Assembly (NCBI RefSeq): GCF_040717455.1
Contig: NZ_JBFEFH010000028.1
Location: forward strand, 1-64,000
Source of the DNA: Tautonia sp040717455
GTDB lineage: Bacteria > Planctomycetota > Planctomycetia > Isosphaerales > Isosphaeraceae
Reading direction: 5' to 3'
Length of the DNA stretch: 64,000 nucleotides
Shown here piece by piece: positions 54,796 to 64,000 of this stretch (position 1 is the stretch's first letter; every line of letters begins with the position of its first letter). A program made the position numbers and the translations under genes. The notes under the pieces were generated by a model, which did not search any database, was not told where the DNA came from, and saw only the letters and a list, made by a program, of their open reading frames with translations.

Positions 54796-55027
54796 GGTCC
54801 GATTCTCCGGGAGGGGCGATGCTCCGCCCCGGATCGCATTCTATCGGGCCATGCCGCCGATGGCCACGGAGGAGACCGTTGAGCGGCGCTCGTCCGGGCC
54901 GTTCGAGGCCCATCCGGCGCGGCCGGCGGGGGACAGTTGCGTTGTCCAACCCGCGGGGCCGCGACGGCGAGGCAATCGCCGATTCATCAAGGACCTGCGC
55001 CGGCCCTTGCGGGCGGATTCGGGGCGA

Positions 55028-55651
55028 TCAGGCCCGGTTGCGGAGCCGGCGACGGCCCCAGTAGACCCCGATCAGGGCCGGCAGGCCGACCAGCGCCAGG
55101 CTCGACGGCTCGGGGACGACGGTCGCCTGGAAGGTCGCCGGGCCGTCCAGCGAGGTGAACAGGATCAGGCCGAGCGTGGATTCGATCGCCTCGAGCGTCG
55201 CCGGCACCTGCGGGGACGGATCGGGGATCAGGCCGGTCGAGCTGCGCAGGTCGTACGAGGCGAAGAAACCGTTGGCAAGCGCGAACACATCCTGGCCCGT
55301 GGGCGGGAGGGTCGGCGTGCCCTGTGAAAAGCCTGCCGTGCCGACGGTCTGGTTGACGAACACGAGTGTGTCGGTGGTGAACATGCCGGAGCCGACCGTA
55401 TCGATCGAGAACGACGCCTGCTGGCTCTGCACCGCGAAGATGACGAAGTCCTGGCCCGAGACGGTCAGGTTGATCGGGACCACGTCGTCGGTATCCGCCA
55501 GGACCTCGACCAGGAACGAGGACTGCGAGAAGGCCGAGCCGTCTGCCCGACCCGAGGCCACGCCCGAGAAGGTGTACTTGACCGGCTCCGCGACGACCGA
55601 GGCGGCCGCGATCAAGGGCAGGCAGAGGGCAATCAACAGCGAGCGAATCAT
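55028..55651 (-). CDS. PEP-CTERM sorted secreted protein
   Basis: A 207-residue protein with a signal peptide (MIRSLLIALCLPLIAAASVVA). Its body is beta-rich (VKYTFSGVASGRADGSAFSQ near residue 24; INLTVSGQDFVIFAVQSQQ near 65). The C-terminus carries the sorting signal: PEP at 180-182, a hydrophobic helix (LALVGLPALIGVYWG) and a basic end (RRRLRNRA). PEP-CTERM proteins are processed by an exosortase (EpsH/XrtA-type) and exported with exopolysaccharide. No exosortase gene is in the window. The ATG at 55651 is fixed by GGAGG 7 bases upstream; the frame stays open to 55915. Its own ligand is unknown. Confidence 0.88.
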   Translation of the reverse strand: MIRSLLIALCLPLIAAASVVAEPVKYTFSGVASGRADGSAFSQSSFLVEVLADTDDVVPINLTVSGQDFVIFAVQSQQASFSIDTVGSGMFTTDTLVFVNQTVGTAGFSQGTPTLPPTGQDVFALANGFFASYDLRSSTGLIPDPSPQVPATLEAIESTLGLILFTSLDGPATFQATVVPEPSSLALVGLPALIGVYWGRRRLRNRA

Positions 55652-56037
55652 GAGAAACCTCCGGGGGGAATCGGCGAGGGCCGTCCGGATGCGACTTCGG
55701 AATCCTTGGCCCGGCCGTGGGCACACCCTAGCACGCCTCATTTGCGTGATGCGAACCATTTGAATGGGGTGATGCGGTGAATCAACAGGCCGTGTTTCTC
55801 GTTCAACATGCCCTCGCACGGATTGGAGAATCGGGCGATCTTCGGGCCGGCGGACGACCCATCTGGCGATCCGACCCGCTCTTATGGTAAGACATCCTCC
55901 CAAGAAGTCGCGCAAATCGCGTGGGCGGGATTCGACCGCGCGCGACGAACCGACTCCTCCGCGACCGCATCCCTCCCACCGTTTCGTGCACCGTGCTGCC
56001 CGACTCAGACTGAAGAGAGAAAGAAGGACACCCGCCC
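55652..56037. other. Divergent intergenic region upstream of ilvC
   Basis: The 386 bp between the leftward PEP-CTERM gene and rightward ilvC are less GC-rich than the genes. They should contain both promoters. AAGAAGGA lies 10 bases before the ilvC ATG. No branched-chain leader peptide or T-box-like structure was recognised. Confidence 0.5.
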
Positions 56038-57042
<1,005 letters not shown>

Positions 57043-57139
57043 TCCTTGATGTGATCCGTCCGGGCTGCCCTCTCGCCTGACGCCGAGGAGGGGCGGCCCG
57101 GGCGGCGCATTTGCCTCTTCCTACCGGGAGCGCGTGCCG

Positions 57140-57430
57140 ATGATCTGCGTCGCCGTGACCTACGTCGTCAAGGAAGGCCGCGAGCAGGACGCCATCGCCT
57201 TCTTCCGCGACCTGATTCCCGCCACCCGGGCCGAGCCGGGCTGCCGGATGTACCTCGTCCACCGGTCGACGACCGACCCCCGCCGCTTCTTCCTCTACGA
57301 GCAGTACGACGACCAGGCCGCCCTCGACGCCCACCGCGCCGCCCCCCACTTCGCCCAGTACGTCGCCAACGGCCTGATCCCCCTGCTTGAAAGCCGCACC
57401 CCCGAGCTGTACGAGCCGCTCGACGTGTGA
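57140..57430 (+). CDS. Putative quinol monooxygenase (antibiotic biosynthesis monooxygenase, ABM domain)
   Basis: A 96-residue protein made of a single ABM/dimeric ferredoxin-like alpha+beta barrel: VAVTYVVKEGREQDAIAFFRD (strand-helix), RAEPGCRMYLVHRSTTDPR, and FFLYEQYDDQAALDAHRAAP with the APHFAQYV helix. The RAEPGC...Y...D pattern and the final FxxY.EQYDDQAALDAHR are typical of the YgiN-like quinol monooxygenase group, small homodimers that handle quinones or reactive compounds. ATG 57140 is used; GTG 57134 is in frame. It is 97 bp after ilvC and may be co-transcribed with it. The natural substrate is unknown. Confidence 0.88.
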   Translation: MICVAVTYVVKEGREQDAIAFFRDLIPATRAEPGCRMYLVHRSTTDPRRFFLYEQYDDQAALDAHRAAPHFAQYVANGLIPLLESRTPELYEPLDV

Positions 57431-57563
57431 GCCCTCACAGGGAGTCGCCAGGACGCGGAGGAAACCAACGCACGGAGGTCTTTCCGGCTGCGTCTCGTCC
57501 TCTCTGCGTCTTGGCGTCTCTGTGCGAACTCCTCCCCTCTCCTGAGCCTTGCCGGCGAAAGGC

Positions 57564-58967
57564 TCAGCGCACGACCTCGGGCCGGGCTCGGTCCCCCTCG
57601 ATCACCTCCGGCAGCCGCCAGACATGCGACCCGTCCCGGTCGGTGAAGTAGAGCGACGAGGGGGACGGCTCCCACGCGCTGCCGTCGGCCCAGAGGGCAT
57701 AGAAACCCGGATGGGCGTTCAATGGGCGACGGACATACGTGTGATTGTACATGCTGTCGCTCGTGAGGGTCTTGTGCCGATCCCAGGTCGCGCCCTGGTC
57801 GGTGCTCGTCCACATGACAATCTCCCCTCCCGTGCCGAACGGCTGCGGGCCGGGGTCGGTCGGGGCGATGAGCCGCCAGGTGCCGTCCTCCTCCACGTAG
57901 AGCGAGCCGAAGTCGTAGTTATGATCCGAGGTCGTGACCGCCTGGATCTCCCACTCCGACCCCGTCCAGCGTGCCGTCTGCCAGGTCCTCGGGCCGTTCT
58001 CGGGGCCGGATTCGAAGCCGAGCGTGGTCAGATAGAGGAGGATCGGGCGGCCCTCGGCATCGAACTGCACGTCCTTTAAGTACACGAGCAAACCTTCGGC
58101 CTCGTAATCATGCACGAGGGCCGGATGATCGCGGTCGGTCATCGGCGTCTCGACGAGCGATCCATCCACGGTCGTCCAGGTCTTCCCGCCGTCGTCGGTC
58201 TGCACATAATAGACGTTCGTGCGGGCGTTCAGGCCGACCGGCTCGGGGTGGTAGTTGAAGGCGGTGCCGATGGTCTGCCCGTGCTTCCAGCTCACCTGAT
58301 AGTGCCCCTTGTCCATGCCCGCGAGCCGCCGGGGCTCCGACCACTCCTTGCCGTCGGGGCTGGTCATCCAGTGCAAAATGCGTCGGCCGCCCTGATACCG
58401 CGTGTGCAGGAACAGGAAACCGTCGTCCTTGCCGAGGAACCAGGGCTGGCCGTACGAGAAGTTCGTCTCGGTCACGAGTTCGAAGGCGTCGATGTCGTAC
58501 GGCTTCACGCTCCGATGCACGAAGGCCGGCCGTCCGGTGCCGTGGGCATTCGAGAAGACCCAGAGATGCCCCTCGTCGTCGATGCTCAGGACCGGGTTGT
58601 CGTGGGCGTCGGTCGTCTCCTTGTCGAGCAGGATCGTCGGCCTCGACACCGTTCCGGTCGCGTGATCATACGCGCCGACCATCATCAAGAGCCGGTTCTC
58701 CTCCGCCGGCCTGCCGCCGAAGGCGAAGAAGGTCGTATCCGCCTCCTCGGCATAGATCGCGATCGGCAGATGCTGCTGCGGATACGTGGCAAATCCTCCG
58801 CTGTACTTGTATCGGTACTCGTCATTCGACGGCTGGTTGTAATACCAGATCCCCCTGTACCCGTCCGCCTTCGGCAGCGGCCCCGGCTCCTCCCCCGCAA
58901 TCGCGCCGGCCGTCATCGCCGCCAGCATCACCACGGCCCCCGCCGCCCTTCGTTCACCCAGCCTCAT
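57564..58967 (-). CDS. Secreted BNR_4 (BNR repeat) family protein
   Basis: A 467-residue protein with a signal peptide (RRAAGAVVMLAAMTAGAIAG, to about residue 24). It begins KADGYRGIWYYNQPSNDEYRY, the start typical of the BNR_4 domain, and has repeated propeller strands such as PVLSIDDEGHLWVFSNAHG near 128, ILHWMTSPDGKEWSEPRRL near 206 and GFYALWADGSAWEPSPSSLY near 428. These six- or seven-bladed propellers are found among PL/GH-type enzymes and uncharacterised sugar-active proteins of planctomycetes. It is the third sialidase/BNR-like or DUF1080-like exported protein in the window, in keeping with glycan use. No catalytic residues were assigned. Confidence 0.85.
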   Translation of the reverse strand: MRLGERRAAGAVVMLAAMTAGAIAGEEPGPLPKADGYRGIWYYNQPSNDEYRYKYSGGFATYPQQHLPIAIYAEEADTTFFAFGGRPAEENRLLMMVGAYDHATGTVSRPTILLDKETTDAHDNPVLSIDDEGHLWVFSNAHGTGRPAFVHRSVKPYDIDAFELVTETNFSYGQPWFLGKDDGFLFLHTRYQGGRRILHWMTSPDGKEWSEPRRLAGMDKGHYQVSWKHGQTIGTAFNYHPEPVGLNARTNVYYVQTDDGGKTWTTVDGSLVETPMTDRDHPALVHDYEAEGLLVYLKDVQFDAEGRPILLYLTTLGFESGPENGPRTWQTARWTGSEWEIQAVTTSDHNYDFGSLYVEEDGTWRLIAPTDPGPQPFGTGGEIVMWTSTDQGATWDRHKTLTSDSMYNHTYVRRPLNAHPGFYALWADGSAWEPSPSSLYFTDRDGSHVWRLPEVIEGDRARPEVVR

Positions 58968-59079
58968 TCATATTCTCCTGTGCTTCTGTTCTTTGCTCTC
59001 GTTCTTGTCCGTGTTTCATCCGTGTTTCATCCGTGGCTCAAACTCCCTTTTGCCCGGTCGTGACCGGCCCCGTCCCGTC

Positions 59080-62000
59080 TCACTCCTCCTCGGCCTGTTG
59101 CGCGAGCAGGTAAGCAATCAGCTGGTGGAACTCCTCCTCCGGGATCCGCTCGCCGAAGTTCGCGGGCATGGGAGAGAGGCCCGAGGTCATGCGCTCCTCG
59201 ACCTCGTCGGCCGCGATCCGCTGCGATTTCCCCTCGGCATCGGCTAGGACCAGCACGTCCCCTTCCTCGGCCAGCAAGAGGCCGGTGAGGACCCGGCCGT
59301 CGCTCAGGCCGAGCGTGGTGGCGCGGAACGCCTGATCGACGTTCAGGTTCGGGTTGAGGATGTCCTCCAGCAGGCGGAGCGGCCCCCGGATGCCGACGCC
59401 GTCGAGCTGAGGCCCGACCTCGGCCCCGTCGCCCCCGACCTTGTGGCACCCCGCGCAGTACTCGGTGAAGACCGCGCGTCCGGCCTCGGCATCGGGTCTC
59501 GATTCCAAAGATGCGAACCGTTCCAATCGTTCATCGATGAACTGCCTGAGCCCCTCGTCGGCCGGCGCCAAGTCGGCGGTGAGGGCCTCGATCCGGCTCG
59601 CCATCGACTCGACCCCCGCATTCGTCATCCGGATCTGCACCGGGGGCTCGCGCAGCAACTCGGCCGGCGCCCGGCCTTCCTCGACGCTCGTCAGCAACGC
59701 CTCGGCCCCGTCTCGGGTGCCCGACAGGGTGACGGCGATCGTCCGTTGCAGGCGGCTCGGCGCGATCGCCAGGACCTCCAGCAGCGCCTCGCTCGCCTCG
59801 GGACGTCCGAGCCGCCCCAGGGCCTCGGCGGCCCGGTCTCGGATCGAAGGGGCCTCGTCCGCCGACCCGAGCAGCGACGCCAACGGCCCGACCGCCCCGG
59901 CCGCATCAATCGCCGCGCGAGCATCGATCGCCGCCAGCCGGAGCGGTTCGGCGGTGGCCGGGTCGAGCAGCATCGCGTCGAGCGTCTCGGCCTTCGAGTC
60001 GAGCCGGAGCGTCCCCGTCAGCTCGATCCCGTCGAGCCGGTCGCGGTCCTCGTCCGATGCCAGCAAGGCCCCGGCCACCTCCTCCGCCCACGATCGCGAG
60101 GCCTCGTCGAGCCGATCGCCCCGCGCCTGGACCCCCCGGTGCAGCGCCCGAAGCAGGTCGAGCCCCCGGCGCAGGTCCCCCTCCGAGGCCGATCGGGAGA
60201 ACTCCCTCGCGTCCCCCTGCGACGAGTCATCGCCGAACCGGGCGACGTGCTCGACGAACCGTGGTGCATCGCCGCCGATCGCCTCCGCGTTCGCCCGCAG
60301 GTGATCGAGCAGGAACGCCGCCGCCTCGGTCGTGGGGACTCCCAGGCTCATGTCGGCAATCTTCGATCGGTCGTCCTCCGTCATCGAATCAGGCAGGTTC
60401 GCCCAGGCGTCGGCCGATCGGAGCTGATCCCGCAGGGCCATCCGCACGACGTGGACCAGGTGCGTATCGGCCGGATCGGCCGCGCTCCAGGCGTCGAGCA
60501 GGAGCGGGATCTGCGAGGGGTCCGGATGCCGCCCCATCGCGTCGGCCGCGGCGCGCCGGACGAACGGATCGGCATCCCCCAGGCGTTCCTGCACCGCGAG
60601 GCGCTGCTGGTCATCCCACCCCGACCGCTCGGCCAAAATCTTGACGGCGTGCGTCCGGACGGCGCGGTCGTCGTCGTCCAGGGTGTTTGCGAGCCGGTCG
60701 TTCGGCAAGGCCCCCCGGCGGTCGAGCGCCCACAGGGCATGGACACGGCTCTCGGCCGATGCGTCGTCGCCCGACGCCGCGATCAAGGCCGGGACGATCG
60801 CCTCCCCTTCGGGCCGATCGGCCAGTTCGTCGGTCGCCCGCAACCGGACGGCGAGATTCGGATGACTCAGGTCGTCGATCAATTCGGCCACGCTCGCGGC
60901 CCCCCAGTCGGCGCGGGGCATGGTCGGCGGCGGGTTCGATCCGTCCTCGCCCACATAGACGACGCGCCAGATGCGTCCCCGGTCGCGGTCGCGGCCGGGA
61001 TGGGTCAACGGCACTTCATAATGGCCGATGATCCGGTTGTAGAAGTCGGCAATATAGAGCGCCCCGTCCGGGCCGAGCTCGATGTCGACCGGGCGGAACC
61101 ACGGGTCGTCGCTGACGATGAAGTCCGGCTGCTCGATCGCCGTCGGGCTGGAGCCGTCCCAGGCGATCCGGTCGTGGTTGACCCGGGCCGTCACCGGGTT
61201 CCCGATGAAGACCGTCCCCCGCCACTCGTCGGGGAAGTGGTCGGCCTCGTAGTACGAGATCCCCGCGATGCCGGTCGAGCCGTGCAGGTGCTCCATCACC
61301 GCCGGACCGAAGCCGAGGCCGTCGTGCGGCTTGCCGAAGCTCGGGTAGTAGGCCCCCCGCAACAATTGGTAGATCGGCAGGGTGTGGCAGTCGCACGACC
61401 AGAGGTTCCCGAGCGGGTCGAGCGCCAGGCCGAACGGGTTGACCTGGCCCCAGGTCCATTGCTCGATCGCCGAGCCGTCGGGCCGGAAGCGGTAGGTGTT
61501 GCCCGACTGCATCGTGATCTCCTCGCCGTCCTTCGCCTCGACGGTCGAGGTGTTCGAGAAGCCGTGGCAGGCATAAATCCAGCCGTCGAACCCGAGGGTG
61601 AACGCGTTGGTCATGCCGTGCGTGTCCTGGAACCCATACTCGCGCAAGACCACGTTTCGCTCGTCGGCCTTGCCGTCGCCGTCGGTGTCGGTCAGGCGGA
61701 GGATGTGCGGGATGCTGTGCACCAGCGCCTCATCCGACGACAGCGGCAGGAGGCCGATCGGGATGGTCAGGTCCTCGGCGAACTGCGTCACCGACCGCGC
61801 CCGGCCGTCGGGGCCGAAGTCGCCGAGGATCGTCACGCGGTCGCGGCCGGGCTTGCCGTCCTCGGGCGGGAACGGATATTCAATCGACGAGGTGACCCAG
61901 AGCCGCCCTCGCTCGTCGAAGGCGAGGTTCATGGGCTTGTAGATGTCCGGCTCCGACGCGACGAGCTGGATTTCGAAGCCCGGGGGCAATCGGAAGGCGT

Positions 62001-62118
62001 CCCGCTGCTCCTCGGGCGTCTTCGGGTCGGTCTCGGCGACGAGGTCCTGGGCCATGCCGGCCCCCGGTGCGAGGAGCACCCCCAGGACGAGGGCCGCGGC
62101 GGTCGCGATCGGTCGCAT
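59080..62118 (-). CDS. PVC-type membrane-bound dehydrogenase/cytochrome c (CxxCH, HEAT repeats)
   Basis: A 1012-residue exported protein. After the signal peptide (MRPIATAAALVLGVLLAPGAG) comes a sorbosone-dehydrogenase-like propeller at about 40-400 (GFEIQLVASEPDIYKPMNLAF; EHLHGSTGIAGISYYEADHF; VDIELGPDGALYIADFYNRI). A long array of HEAT-like helices follows from about 410 to 820. A cytochrome c domain begins at VFTEYCAGCHKVGG (CxxCH near residue 887), with Met axial-ligand candidates near the end (MTSGLSPMPANFG), and a short tail. This order of domains is characteristic of Planctomycetes-Verrucomicrobia large cytochromes, thought to oxidise sugars or alcohols in the envelope. It is a single gene, 62 bp before the Uma2 gene region. 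Confidence 0.92.
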   Translation of the reverse strand: MRPIATAAALVLGVLLAPGAGMAQDLVAETDPKTPEEQRDAFRLPPGFEIQLVASEPDIYKPMNLAFDERGRLWVTSSIEYPFPPEDGKPGRDRVTILGDFGPDGRARSVTQFAEDLTIPIGLLPLSSDEALVHSIPHILRLTDTDGDGKADERNVVLREYGFQDTHGMTNAFTLGFDGWIYACHGFSNTSTVEAKDGEEITMQSGNTYRFRPDGSAIEQWTWGQVNPFGLALDPLGNLWSCDCHTLPIYQLLRGAYYPSFGKPHDGLGFGPAVMEHLHGSTGIAGISYYEADHFPDEWRGTVFIGNPVTARVNHDRIAWDGSSPTAIEQPDFIVSDDPWFRPVDIELGPDGALYIADFYNRIIGHYEVPLTHPGRDRDRGRIWRVVYVGEDGSNPPPTMPRADWGAASVAELIDDLSHPNLAVRLRATDELADRPEGEAIVPALIAASGDDASAESRVHALWALDRRGALPNDRLANTLDDDDRAVRTHAVKILAERSGWDDQQRLAVQERLGDADPFVRRAAADAMGRHPDPSQIPLLLDAWSAADPADTHLVHVVRMALRDQLRSADAWANLPDSMTEDDRSKIADMSLGVPTTEAAAFLLDHLRANAEAIGGDAPRFVEHVARFGDDSSQGDAREFSRSASEGDLRRGLDLLRALHRGVQARGDRLDEASRSWAEEVAGALLASDEDRDRLDGIELTGTLRLDSKAETLDAMLLDPATAEPLRLAAIDARAAIDAAGAVGPLASLLGSADEAPSIRDRAAEALGRLGRPEASEALLEVLAIAPSRLQRTIAVTLSGTRDGAEALLTSVEEGRAPAELLREPPVQIRMTNAGVESMASRIEALTADLAPADEGLRQFIDERLERFASLESRPDAEAGRAVFTEYCAGCHKVGGDGAEVGPQLDGVGIRGPLRLLEDILNPNLNVDQAFRATTLGLSDGRVLTGLLLAEEGDVLVLADAEGKSQRIAADEVEERMTSGLSPMPANFGERIPEEEFHQLIAYLLAQQAEEE

Positions 62119-62181
62119 GAAACTCCGGCTCCGGTTTCGATGGTGGTCCGTCGGGCGGGTTTGACTTCGGGTGGCGTGCGA

Positions 62182-62778
62182 TCAACGGGGAGGCAAGAGG
62201 TCGAGGACGCGAAGGCGCCCGACCTCCCGGCCGTCGATGACGACGGGAATGTCGTTTGATTCGGAAAATGTCGATGTTCGTTGGTACGTTCCGTGGTCCG
62301 GCGAGTCATGCGCCTCGATCCGCCGGCCCTTCAGATCGACGATCCAGTACGCGGGGATCCCTTCCCGGGCGAAGTCGCCGGCCTGGTCCCGGTCCGGCGC
62401 GATCGATGAATCGGCGACCTCGACCACCAGGGACAGATCAGCCGTCGTCGGGAAGTCATTGGGGAAATCGTCCGGTCGACCGCGCAGGACGGCCAGGTCG
62501 GGCTCGGGCGTGCTGTGCTCGGTGCGCATGGCCACGGCTTGTCCCTGCTGGGCGTGGAATCCCGGCGGGATGACCGATTCCAGGGCTCGCCGCGAGCGAT
62601 CGACGGCGATCGAGTGCGGGCGGTTCGGGGCCTTGCGTCGGGCGAGCCTCCCTTTCCAGAGGTAGACCGGTTCCTTCTCGCCGACGATCCCCGATCGCAC
62701 CATTTCGCGGAACATCGCCACGGTGATCGGCTGCATCGGCGGCTCGGCGGAAGGGGAGACCGGGGCGGTCGTCGGCAT
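62182..62778 (-). CDS. Uma2-family (DUF820) putative endonuclease
   Basis: A 198-residue protein of the PD-(D/E)XK-like Uma2 family. The active-site pattern is seen as STPEPDLAVLRGRPDDF (PD at about residue 92) and ADLSLVVEVADSSIAPDRDQ (the E-V-x element near 118), followed by FAREGIPAYWIVDLKGRRIE, the family's diagnostic Y-W-I/L-V strand. Usual ExK spacing is retained except that the third residue is A rather than K. Uma2 proteins are strongly amplified in planctomycetes and cyanobacteria; activity and role (defence, repair or other) are unproven. It lies divergent from a second Uma2 gene at 63027. Confidence 0.87.
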   Translation of the reverse strand: MPTTAPVSPSAEPPMQPITVAMFREMVRSGIVGEKEPVYLWKGRLARRKAPNRPHSIAVDRSRRALESVIPPGFHAQQGQAVAMRTEHSTPEPDLAVLRGRPDDFPNDFPTTADLSLVVEVADSSIAPDRDQAGDFAREGIPAYWIVDLKGRRIEAHDSPDHGTYQRTSTFSESNDIPVVIDGREVGRLRVLDLLPPR

Positions 62779-63026
62779 GGCGGTCTTTTTCCTCGATGGC
62801 CAGCGAAGGCGGCGTGTGCGTCCTCGACCGGATGACCCACGATCGAGTGTATCGCACCCGATCGGCTCGGACCACCCGCCTCAATCCGAGGCCGATTCGG
62901 TTACAATCCCTTCGGCAGGGGCCGCGCGATCGGCCCCGCACCGGGGCGCCGTCTTCCGCCCTCCCTTTGCCCGGTTCGTCACATCCGACCGCTCCGTTTC
63001 CTGTCCCCCCCAAAAGGAGCCCGACC

Positions 63027-63608
63027 ATGGCGACCGTCGCCGAGACCACGGCCCAGATCCCCTCGACGGCCGAGGCCGATCCCTTGCGAGACGAGCCGGA
63101 AGGACTCTACGAGGTGATCGACGAGCAAATTGTGGAGAAGCCGCCGATGGGAGCGTTCGAAGCCTGGGTTGCCTCCGTCCTGTTTCGCGGCCTGGTCACC
63201 AGCCCCCAGGTGGTCGAGCAGGGCCGCGTGGCCAGTGAATTACTGTTCCGACTCGATGCCGAGCGACGGCTCGATCGGCGTCCCGACCTGGCCTTCGTTT
63301 CCTTCGATCGCTGGCCCCGTACGCGACCCGTTCCCCGATCCGCCGCCTGGGAGGTCGTGCCCGATCTGGCCATCGAGGTCATCAGCCCGAGCAACAGGAC
63401 GGCCGACGACCTCCGCGCCGTCGAGGACTACTTCCGGGCCGGCAGCCGACAGGTCTGGCTCGTCGTCCCGGGAGTCAACCGCGTCTATGTGTTCACCTCT
63501 CCCGCCTCGGTGACGATCCGATCCCTCGGCGAGGCGATCGACGGCGGCGACCTGCTCCCCGGCTTCTCCCTGACCTTGCTCGACCTGTTCGGCGACGCGA
63601 CCCCCTGA
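63027..63608 (+). CDS. Second Uma2-family (DUF820) putative endonuclease
   Basis: A 193-residue protein. The Uma2 features are GLYEVIDEQIVEKPPMGAFE near residue 26, the nuclease-like PD in RLDRRPDLAFVSFDRW near 90, PDLAIEVISPSNRTADD near 114 (E-V-I element) and YFRAGSRQVWLVVPGVNRVY near 137. It is 248 bp from the divergently oriented Uma2 gene at 62182-62778 but is not a close copy of it. AAAAGGAGC directly before ATG 63027 decides the start, although the frame is open further upstream. No partner gene was recognised. Activity is not established for the family. Confidence 0.9.
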   Translation: MATVAETTAQIPSTAEADPLRDEPEGLYEVIDEQIVEKPPMGAFEAWVASVLFRGLVTSPQVVEQGRVASELLFRLDAERRLDRRPDLAFVSFDRWPRTRPVPRSAAWEVVPDLAIEVISPSNRTADDLRAVEDYFRAGSRQVWLVVPGVNRVYVFTSPASVTIRSLGEAIDGGDLLPGFSLTLLDLFGDATP

Positions 63609-63685
63609 GCCGAGAGGGTGGTCGGTCGCTCGCGTGTTGCACCCCCTCGGCCCGGATGACCCGACAGCGAATGGAGCACCCCGCC

Positions 63686-64000
63686 ATGATCGACGACCTT
63701 TTGCGACGGCTCGGCATCCACGACGGCCACCCCGGCGCCTTCGCCGGCTCCCGGATCGATCAACCGGGGGGAGAGGTCGTCACCTCGATCAACCCGAGCA
63801 CCGGCTCGCCGATCGCCTCGGTCGTCGCCGCCTCGGTCGCCGATTACGATGCCGCCGTCGATCGAGCGATCGACGCCTTCCGACGCTGGCGGGCCGTTCC
63901 GCCCCCGCATCGCGGCGAGGTCATCCGGCAGATCGGCAACGCCCTGCGCGAGCACAAGGAGGATCTCGGCCTCCTGGTCAGCCTTGAGGTCGGCAAGGTC
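63686..64000 (+). CDS. Aldehyde dehydrogenase, ALDH7-type (N-terminal part, cut by window edge)
   Basis: The frame from ATG 63686 is open to the last base (105 codons). It begins MIDDLLRRLGIHDGHPGAFAG and continues with VVTSINPSTGSPIASVVAA, YDAAVDRAIDAFRRWRAVP and HRGEVIRQIGNALREHKEDL to SLEVGKV. This is the N-terminal NAD-binding half of an aldehyde dehydrogenase, closest in wording to the ALDH7/L-piperidine-6-carboxylate (alpha-aminoadipate semialdehyde) dehydrogenase group, which takes part in lysine breakdown. The catalytic Cys and Glu lie beyond the window. GGAG lies about 10 bases before the ATG. The exact substrate is uncertain. Confidence 0.88.
   Translation, partial: MIDDLLRRLGIHDGHPGAFAGSRIDQPGGEVVTSINPSTGSPIASVVAASVADYDAAVDRAIDAFRRWRAVPPPHRGEVIRQIGNALREHKEDLGLLVSLEVGKV

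Noticed and set aside
59443..62259. 938-residue plus-strand frame
   Set aside because: Shadow of the PVC-type cytochrome gene; no plausible product.

Overview
The window is a GC-rich stretch of bacterial chromosome that most probably comes from a planctomycete, in the Isosphaeraceae/Tautonia neighbourhood. The assignment rests on protein content: DUF1080 and BNR-type secreted sugar-active proteins, a large PVC-type CxxCH cytochrome with HEAT repeats, a CRTAC1/ASPIC-UnbV lipoprotein, a PEP-CTERM protein, a large PKD-domain protein with an LEPKVLLT-type N-terminus, several Uma2 proteins and a DUF4058 protein. No rRNA, tRNA, CRISPR array, transposase or phage gene was seen. Because of the high GC, very long false reading frames lie opposite almost every real gene; they are left out.

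Layout. 0-2.4 kb: secreted DUF1080 protein, a very Cys-rich copper-storage-like protein and a half-size YeeE/YedE membrane protein. 2.8-11.7 kb: a five-gene co-directional cluster with a MoxR/RavA-type AAA+ ATPase, a vWA-like plus beta-propeller protein and a large helical-repeat plus propeller protein. This matches the MoxR-vWA-beta-propeller ternary systems proposed as NTP-dependent conflict systems and is the most interesting locus here. 11.9-22.3 kb: TPR protein, WD40 protein, small secreted protein, DsbB-like protein, S9 peptidase and an SLC13/TrkA-C transporter. 22.5-37.7 kb: mostly exported proteins (CehA/McbA metallohydrolase, FAD oxidoreductase, PKD protein, a frameshifted Pro-rich protein, a DUF2092-thioredoxin fusion, a sialidase-like protein and a beta-helix protein), plus a PilZ protein and a 1.2-kb repeat-bearing non-coding region.

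37.7-46.7 kb is a minus-strand block: a PIN toxin-antitoxin pair, UvrA, and a GldA/GldFG/DUF4340 ABC export-like module. 47.5-50.7 kb carries ilvN, then a visibly less GC-rich PD-(D/E)XK-like gene, a broken PIN toxin with its retained antitoxin, and a HEAT-repeat protein; this looks like acquired and decaying accessory DNA. 50.6-64 kb holds the CRTAC1-like lipoprotein, a bacterial PARG, DUF4058, a PEP-CTERM protein, ilvC, a small monooxygenase-like protein, a BNR protein, the PVC cytochrome, two Uma2 proteins and the start of an ALDH7-type aldehyde dehydrogenase cut by the window edge.

The exported sugar-active and oxidative proteins fit a polysaccharide-degrading life style. IlvN and IlvC belong to the same branched-chain amino acid pathway but lie about 8.5 kb apart, without ilvB. 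Several gene ends, especially convergent ones, are marked by long perfect GC-rich hairpins that mostly lack T-tracts.
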